From Planomonospora parontospora (GTDB lineage Bacteria; Actinomycetota; Actinomycetes; Streptosporangiales; Streptosporangiaceae), in the NCBI GenBank assembly GCA_014647935.1, contig BMQD01000005.1:209676-273675 (forward strand): a DNA stretch of 64,000 bases, read 5' to 3'. The position numbers and the translations under genes are program-made. Below, piece by piece: positions 58,740 through 64,000 of the stretch (its first letter is position 1; each line of letters begins with the position of its first letter). The notes beneath the pieces were generated by a model. The model did not search any database and was not told the origin of the DNA. It was given only the letters and a program-made list of their open reading frames with translations.

Positions 58740-60104
58740 TCACGTCTCCCCATTCGGTGGGACCGTCTCGCCGGGCTCGGTGGTGACGCTCGGCGTGGGT
58801 TCCGGGGTCGTCGTCGGGGGCGGGGGAGTCGGGGTCGGAGTGGTCGGTGTGGGGCTCGGGGTCGCTGATTTCGTCGGCCCCGTGGTGGGCGTGGCCGACG
58901 TACTTACCGTAGCCGACGGCGACGGTGAAGGTCGGGGCGACTTGGTCGGAGGAGTGGCCGGCCGGGTCGTCGCAGGTCTGCTCCTGCCGGGGGCGGCGGA
59001 CGGCGACGTGGAGGCCCGCGGCTCGGGGGTGAACGGCTTCACCGACTCGTGCCTGTCGTCCGGACCGCCCAGGTCCTGGAACATCAGCGCGCCCAGCCCG
59101 ACGGCGGCGGCGCAGCCCGCGGCCACCGCGGTGATCGCGCCGGCCCGGCGCAGCCCGCTGCGGCGCGGCGCGGCCCGCCCGGCGCCCGCCGGGTCCGGTA
59201 CGGCGCCCGCCGGGTCCGGTACGGCCTCCGCGGCGGGGAGGCCCCGGTAGCCGGTGGGATCGGTGAGCAGGACCAGGCCCGCGGCGCCCGCGGTGGCGAG
59301 CGACTCGCGCAGCACGTACGCCCGGTCCGACAGCTCCCTGGCGCTCGCCGGGCGCTGCGCGGGATCCTTGGCGAGGCAGGCCGCGACCAGGTCGCGCACC
59401 GGGCCGGGGACGCTCGCGGGCAGCGGCGGCGGCGGGTCGTTGAGGTGCATCAGCGCGATCGCCACCTGGTTCGCGGCGGTGAACGGCGGACGGCCGGTCA
59501 GGCACTCGTAGGCCACGACGCCCAGCGAGTAGAGGTCGGTGGCGGGGGTCAGCGTGATGCCGGACGCCTGCTCGGGGCTGACGTACTGGGCGGTGCCGAG
59601 GATGGTCCCGGTCTGGGTGACGGGCGCGGACTCCAGCGCCCTGGCGATGCCGAAATCGGTGATCTTGATCGCGCCGGCCCCGGTGACCAGCAGGTTGCCG
59701 GGCTTGACGTCCCGGTGGATGATCCCGGCCGCGTGCGCGGCGTGCAGCCCCCTGGCGGTCTGGTGCACCACGTCGAGGACGACCTCGGGGCTCAGCGCGC
59801 CGTTGCGGGCCAGGATGGCGGCCAGGGACTCCCCGGGGACCAGCTCCATGACGAGGTAGGCGACGTCGTCGGCCTCGCCGTAGTCGAAGACCTGGGCGAT
59901 CCCGGGGTCGGCCAGCCCGGCGGCGATCCTCGCCTCGGTGCGGAACCGCCCGCGGAAGGCGGGGTCGTCCGCGAGGTGCCGCCGGAGCAGCTTCACGGCG
60001 ACCTCGCGGCCGAGCAGCTCGTCCCTCGCCCGCCAGACCTCGCCCATGCCGCCCGCCGCGATGCGCTCCAGCAGGCGGTAGCGGTCCCCGAGGAACGACG
60101 TCAT
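58740..60104 (-). CDS. pknA: Serine/threonine protein kinase, PknA-like
   Basis: A 454-residue kinase: Lys38, HRD at 130-132, DFG in ITDFGIA, GTAQYVSPEQ. A membrane helix (about 330-350) follows, then a Pro/Thr/Ser-rich extracellular tail of about 100 residues without PASTA domains. A 21-bp tandem duplication at 59184-59225 doubles the AVPDPAG segment of the juxtamembrane linker. The ATG overlaps pbpA stop by four bases. Confidence 0.93.
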   Translation of the reverse strand: MTSFLGDRYRLLERIAAGGMGEVWRARDELLGREVAVKLLRRHLADDPAFRGRFRTEARIAAGLADPGIAQVFDYGEADDVAYLVMELVPGESLAAILARNGALSPEVVLDVVHQTARGLHAAHAAGIIHRDVKPGNLLVTGAGAIKITDFGIARALESAPVTQTGTILGTAQYVSPEQASGITLTPATDLYSLGVVAYECLTGRPPFTAANQVAIALMHLNDPPPPLPASVPGPVRDLVAACLAKDPAQRPASARELSDRAYVLRESLATAGAAGLVLLTDPTGYRGLPAAEAVPDPAGAVPDPAGAGRAAPRRSGLRRAGAITAVAAGCAAAVGLGALMFQDLGGPDDRHESVKPFTPEPRASTSPSAAPGRSRPATTRPATPPTKSPRPSPSPSATVSTSATPTTGPTKSATPSPTPTTPTPTPPPPTTTPEPTPSVTTEPGETVPPNGET

Positions 60105-61558
60105 CTACCGAGCACCGCTTCCATCACGCTCCTGGCGATGGGGGCCGCGGTCTGGCCGCCGGAGGCGTCGTCACCGGCGCTGCCCGACTCGACGATGAGC
60201 GCGACGGCGACCTTGGGGTCCTCGGCGGGAGCGAAGGAGACGAACCAGGCGTGCGGGGCGCGGTTGCCGGAGGTCTCGGCGGTGCCGGTCTTGCCGGCGA
60301 CGGCGACGCCCGGGATCTGCGCCGCGCTCGCCGTGCCCAGGTTGACGACGTTGACCATCATCTCCTTGAGCTTGGCCGCGGTCTCCTCGCTCATCGCGGT
60401 GGAGAGCTCCTCGGGGTCGGCGGTCTCGACCTCGCCGCCCTCGGCGTCGGCGACCTTGTTGACGAGGTACGGCTTCATGACCACGCCGTTGTTGGCGACG
60501 CCCGCCGCGACCATGGCCATCTGCAGCGGCGTCATCTGGTTGTTGCGCTGGCCGATCGAGGCCTGCGCGAGCGCGGCCTGGTCCTCCTCCTCGCCGATGC
60601 TGCTGGCCGAGACCGGCATCGGGATCTCCAGCTGCTCCCCGCCGATGCCGAACTTGGCGGCCTGCTCCTTCATCGCGTCGTAGCCGAGGTCCATGCCGAT
60701 CTTGCCGAACGGCGTGTTGCAGGACTTCTCCAGCGCGTACGAGAGCGTCACGCGCCCGTTGCCGCAGGCGGAGTTGCCGTGGTTGGGCAGGTCGGCGGTG
60801 GTGTTCGGCAGGTCGAGCCGGGTCGGGGCGTCGATCTGGCTCTGCGGGCCGAGGGTGTCGTCGCTCTCCAGGTAGGCCGCCATGGTGACGACCTTGAAGG
60901 TCGAGCCCGGCGGGTAGGTCCGCTCGATCGCCCGGTTCAGCAGCGGCTGGTCCTCGTCCTCGGCCAGCTTCTCGTAGGCCTTGTTCACCCCCGCCTTGTC
61001 AGCCTTGGAGAGCGGGTTCGGGTCGTAGGTGGGGACGGAGACCATGGCCAGGATCGCGCCGGTCTTCGGCTCGATCGCGACCAGCGCGCCCTTCTTGCCG
61101 CTCTCGCTCAGCGCCTTGTAGGCCGCCTCCTGCGCCTTCGGGTTGATCGTCAGGTCGACGTTGGCGCCCTTGGTCTGGGTGCCGCTGAACAGGTCGATGC
61201 TGCGCCGGATGAGCAGGTCGGCGCTGGAGCCGTCGAGCAGGTCGTTCTTGGCCCGCTCGATGTCGCGCTCGCTCTCCGGCGCGAAGAAGCCGGTGATGGG
61301 CGCGTAGACCTTGCCCTCGGGATAGCGGCGGGAGTACTTGAAGGTGTTGTCGCCGGTCTCGACCGACTCGGCGAGCACCTTGTTCCCCGCGGTGATCCGG
61401 CCGCGCTGGACCTCGTAGCGGTCGTAGAAGTTGCGGACGTTGCGGGAGTCCGACCGCAGGTCCTCCGCCCGTACGGCCTGCAGGTAGTTCACGTTGAGCA
61501 TGAGCAGGCCGAACATCAGCATGCAGGCCAGGGCGACGCGCTTGAGGGGACTGTTCAT
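60101..61558 (-). CDS. pbpA: Class B penicillin-binding protein PbpA
   Basis: A 485-residue transpeptidase with an N-terminal anchor helix (about 8-25) and the three active-site motifs: STFK (219-222), SCN (279-281) and KTG (423-425). Works with the downstream-coded SEDS polymerase. ATG overlaps the rodA stop. Confidence 0.95.
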   Translation of the reverse strand: MNSPLKRVALACMLMFGLLMLNVNYLQAVRAEDLRSDSRNVRNFYDRYEVQRGRITAGNKVLAESVETGDNTFKYSRRYPEGKVYAPITGFFAPESERDIERAKNDLLDGSSADLLIRRSIDLFSGTQTKGANVDLTINPKAQEAAYKALSESGKKGALVAIEPKTGAILAMVSVPTYDPNPLSKADKAGVNKAYEKLAEDEDQPLLNRAIERTYPPGSTFKVVTMAAYLESDDTLGPQSQIDAPTRLDLPNTTADLPNHGNSACGNGRVTLSYALEKSCNTPFGKIGMDLGYDAMKEQAAKFGIGGEQLEIPMPVSASSIGEEEDQAALAQASIGQRNNQMTPLQMAMVAAGVANNGVVMKPYLVNKVADAEGGEVETADPEELSTAMSEETAAKLKEMMVNVVNLGTASAAQIPGVAVAGKTGTAETSGNRAPHAWFVSFAPAEDPKVAVALIVESGSAGDDASGGQTAAPIARSVMEAVLGR

Positions 61559-62931
61559 CGCTGGAACACCTGCGTCATTCCTTCGTCCTGGATGGCCTGG
61601 GGCGCCGGCCTGCGCGCCGCATCCGACATCCGCACCAGCAGCGCGATGAGGATCCAGTTGGACAGCAGCGCCGAGCCGCCCTGCGACATGAACGGGGTGA
61701 CCAGGCCGGTGAGCGGGATCAGGTTGGTGACGCCGCCGACGATGATGAAGATCTGCCAGGCCAGCAGGAACGACAGGCCGCCCGCCAGCAGCTTGGTGAA
61801 CGGGTCGCGGGCCGCGATCGAGGTCCGCAGGCCGCGCTCGACCAGCAGCGCGTAGACCATCAGCAGGGCCATCAGCCCGGTCAGGCCCAGCTCCTCACCG
61901 ATGGCCGGGAAGATGAAGTCGGAGATGGCCAGCGGGATCCGCTCGGGATGGCCCTGGCCGAACCCGGTGCCGAGGACGCCGCCCTCGCTCATGGCGAACA
62001 GGCCCTGCATGAGCTGCTCGCTGCCGCCGGTCTTCACGAAGAGCTCGGGGTCCTCGGGATTGAGGTAGACCTCCCACCGGGCCTGCACGTGGTCGAAGAT
62101 CAGCCCGGCGAGGACCGCGCCGCCGACGAAGAGCAGGATGCCGATCAGCACCCAGGAGGTGCGCTGGGTGGCGATGTAGAGCATCGCGATGAACGTGCCG
62201 AAGATGAGCAGGGAGGAGCCGAGGTCCTTCTGCAGGATCAGCACGCCGAGGCTGAGCCCCCAGGTGATGAGAATCGGGCCGAGGTCGCGGGCGCGGGGCA
62301 GGTCGATGAAGAGCAGCCGCCGCCCGGCCAGCGCCAGCACGTCGCGCTTGGCCACCAGGTAGCCGGCGAAGAAGACGAGCAGCGCGAGCTTGGCGAACTC
62401 GGCCGGCTGGAGCTGACCGCCGGGCACTTTGATCCAGATGCGGGCGCCGTTGATGTCCTCGCCGATGAACGGCAGCAGCGGCGAGATCAGCAGGACCAGG
62501 CCGATGGCCCCGGCGGTGTAGGTGAGCCTCTGCAGCGCCCGGTGGTCGCGGAGCACGACCAGCGTCACGGCGAACAGCACGACCCCGATCGCGGTGTACA
62601 GCAGCTGCTGGTTGGCCGAGGCGCCGAACGCCTTGACCTCCTCCAGCCGGTAGATCATCACCAGCCCGAGGCCGTTGATCAGCGTCACCAGCGGCAGGAT
62701 CAGCGGGTCGGCCCAGGGCGCGAACTTCGCCAGCACCAGGTAGGCGGCCAGCATGAAGCCGCCCAGGCTGAGGCCGTAGGTGAGCATGCCGGAGGGGATC
62801 TGCCCGTCGATCGCCAGGCCCACGTTGGCGTACGCGCCCAACGTGATCACGACCGCGAAGGCGAGCATCGCCAGCTGCGCCAACCGCCGTTTGGCCGGCA
62901 GGGGGACGGGTTCGACGCTAGGGGTGCTCAT
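61555..62931 (-). CDS. rodA: SEDS-family peptidoglycan polymerase (RodA/FtsW)
   Basis: A 458-residue, ten-helix glycosyltransferase: GARIWIKVPGGQLQPAEFAK with the conserved WxxxGxxxxQPxE pattern, GQGHPERIPLAISDFIFP, and PFMSQGGSAL near the C-terminus. Partner of PbpA. It starts at ATG 62931, four bases after the pstP stop. Confidence 0.94.
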   Translation of the reverse strand: MSTPSVEPVPLPAKRRLAQLAMLAFAVVITLGAYANVGLAIDGQIPSGMLTYGLSLGGFMLAAYLVLAKFAPWADPLILPLVTLINGLGLVMIYRLEEVKAFGASANQQLLYTAIGVVLFAVTLVVLRDHRALQRLTYTAGAIGLVLLISPLLPFIGEDINGARIWIKVPGGQLQPAEFAKLALLVFFAGYLVAKRDVLALAGRRLLFIDLPRARDLGPILITWGLSLGVLILQKDLGSSLLIFGTFIAMLYIATQRTSWVLIGILLFVGGAVLAGLIFDHVQARWEVYLNPEDPELFVKTGGSEQLMQGLFAMSEGGVLGTGFGQGHPERIPLAISDFIFPAIGEELGLTGLMALLMVYALLVERGLRTSIAARDPFTKLLAGGLSFLLAWQIFIIVGGVTNLIPLTGLVTPFMSQGGSALLSNWILIALLVRMSDAARRPAPQAIQDEGMTQVFQR

Positions 62932-62935
62932 GTCT

Positions 62936-64000
62936 CTATTGTGACCTTGTGGGATTCGGGGTGGGGGTGCCCTTCTGCGGCGGGCCGGTGGCGGCGGGCG
63001 GATCGGTGCTGGTCGTGCCGTCGTCGGGGGCCTTGCCGCCGGTGTCGCCGGTGTCGGGGGTCTGCTCGGCGGAGGCCTTCAGCTCGGCCACCTTCTTCAG
63101 GCCCGCGTCGACGTTCGCGACCGGGATGCCGTCGCGCACCTGGCCCTGCTGGAACGCGCCGAGGGTCGAGACCGCCACCTTGGTGCCGCGGACGGGGTCG
63201 AAGAGCTCGACGGGGCCGAGGGTGGTGTTCACCCCGCGGTAGACCACGATCTCGTCACCCCGCACCCCCACGAAGTACTGGTCGTCGAGCCACTGGCTCC
63301 CGAAATACCAGCCTAGGCCGCCGCCGACGAGGACGACGCCTCCCAGCGAGGCCAGGATCGGCCACACGCGCCGGCGTCTGGCCGGGCGGCGGGCCGCCGC
63401 CTGCCCTCTGGGGGCGGGCCCGTCGAGGTCGTCGTCCGTGACGACGGGCTGGGGCATGGTGATCGCCCCGCCCCCGGCCCCGGCCGTGCCCGGCGCCGCC
63501 GGTGACGGCTGCGAGAGGCTCAGGGTGGAGCCCGCGGCGCCCACCACGGCCGCCTCGGTGGACGGGGAGGAGAACCCCTCGTCCAGCTCCAGCACGTCGG
63601 CGACCACGCAGGTGATGTTGTCGGGGCCGCCGCCGCGGTTGGCCAGGTCGATCAGGGTGCGGACCACCGTCTCGGGGTCGTCGATCGTGGAGAGCGTGTG
63701 GTGCAGCGTCTCGGCGCTCACGACCCCGGACAGCCCGTCGGAGCAGAGCAGGTAGCGGTCGCCGACCTGGGCCTCGCGGAGCGACAGGTCGGGGTCGACC
63801 TCGCCGCTGCCGTCCAGCGCGCGCAGCAGGATCGAGCGCTGGGGGTGGGTGGCGGCCTCCTCCTGGGTGATCCGGCCGTCGTCCACCAGCGACTGCACGA
63901 GGGTGTGGTCGTGCGTGATCTGGTAGAGCTCCCCGGTGCGCAGCAGGTAGGCGCGCGAGTCGCCGACGTGGACCAGCGCGACCCTGGTGCCCGACCAGAG
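62936..64000 (-). CDS. pstP: PP2C-type protein phosphatase PstP (5' end beyond the window)
   Basis: The frame is open to the right edge, so the N-terminal part is missing. Visible: VHVGDSRAYLLRTGEL, HDHTLVQSLVDDG, YLLCSDGLSGVVS, and NRGGGPDNITCVV, which are PPM/PP2C motifs with metal-binding Asp. Then a membrane helix (PILASLGGVVLVGGGLGWY) and an extracellular region of about 110 residues. It dephosphorylates PknA and PknB. Confidence 0.94.
   Translation of the reverse strand, partial: LWSGTRVALVHVGDSRAYLLRTGELYQITHDHTLVQSLVDDGRITQEEAATHPQRSILLRALDGSGEVDPDLSLREAQVGDRYLLCSDGLSGVVSAETLHHTLSTIDDPETVVRTLIDLANRGGGPDNITCVVADVLELDEGFSSPSTEAAVVGAAGSTLSLSQPSPAAPGTAGAGGGAITMPQPVVTDDDLDGPAPRGQAAARRPARRRRVWPILASLGGVVLVGGGLGWYFGSQWLDDQYFVGVRGDEIVVYRGVNTTLGPVELFDPVRGTKVAVSTLGAFQQGQVRDGIPVANVDAGLKKVAELKASAEQTPDTGDTGGKAPDDGTTSTDPPAATGPPQKGTPTPNPTRSQ

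Noticed and set aside
2-64000. Prophage, rRNA operon or natural-product gene cluster
   Set aside because: No structural phage genes, rRNA or synthase genes were seen in any part of the window.

Overview
The window is high-GC DNA from a filamentous actinomycete. A Streptosporangiaceae-like or related Streptosporangiales host is inferred from gene content, not demonstrated. The right end (about 53.0-64 kb) carries the conserved actinobacterial origin-proximal cell-wall and kinase cluster: cyclophilin, rhomboid protease, crgA, a trpG/pabA-type amidotransferase, pknB, pknA, pbpA, rodA/ftsW and pstP (cut by the right edge). On the left, a DLW-39 mini-protein and tRNA-Ala(UGC) belong to the gyrA side of the same neighbourhood in other actinomycetes, so dnaA/oriC probably lies beyond the left edge.

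Layout. 1-6.8 kb is chromosomal backbone: a large PAS/GAF histidine kinase, NAD kinase, a small GNAT protein, DLW-39, a phosphonatase-like HAD hydrolase and tRNA-Ala. At 6,792-20,040 a pSAM2-type actinomycete integrative and conjugative element (AICE) sits in the tRNA-Ala gene between 45-bp exact direct repeats. Its core is a chain of translationally overlapping genes (tra, a 67-aa ORF, rep, xis, int) downstream of a Pra-type activator. A GntR repressor gene lies upstream, and matching 20-bp palindromes precede both pra and gntR. Divergent XRE and Nudix genes face a three-gene zinc mini-protein operon. The distal 4 kb is cargo: unknown genes of lower GC, boundary-like repeats, a nested 153-nt hairpin and a captured fragment of dnaA.

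From 20,041 to about 32.9 kb is an element graveyard: four fragments of related tyrosine integrases all on the minus strand, an internally deleted ISL3-family element, a frameshifted IS3-family element and shared repeats. These are interspersed with cargo such as a secreted sensor-like protein, a membrane protein plus winged-helix pair, TetR/SDR, MerR/dehydrogenase and an MFS exporter. The first integrase remnant directly abuts the right att repeat in the same order as in the intact AICE, which suggests tandem accretion at one tRNA site.

33-53 kb is high-GC chromosome: a WD40 propeller, an ABC-2 exporter, a serine hydrolase divergent from a NarL-type two-component system, a base-excision glycosylase homologue, DUF72 and DUF4291 proteins, a LysE exporter, an ECF sigma factor coupled to an MltG-like protein, acetyltransferases, a GH25 lysozyme, a metallo-hydrolase, and an OmpR-type two-component system divergent from a secreted protein. 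Many genes here are followed at their 3' ends by short GC-rich tandem repeats.

The most unusual items are the dnaA fragment beside the nested hairpin inside the AICE, the repeat-bounded cargo, the accreted integrase remnants and the sigma-factor/transglycosylase pair. No CRISPR array, rRNA operon, prophage structural module or biosynthetic cluster was seen.
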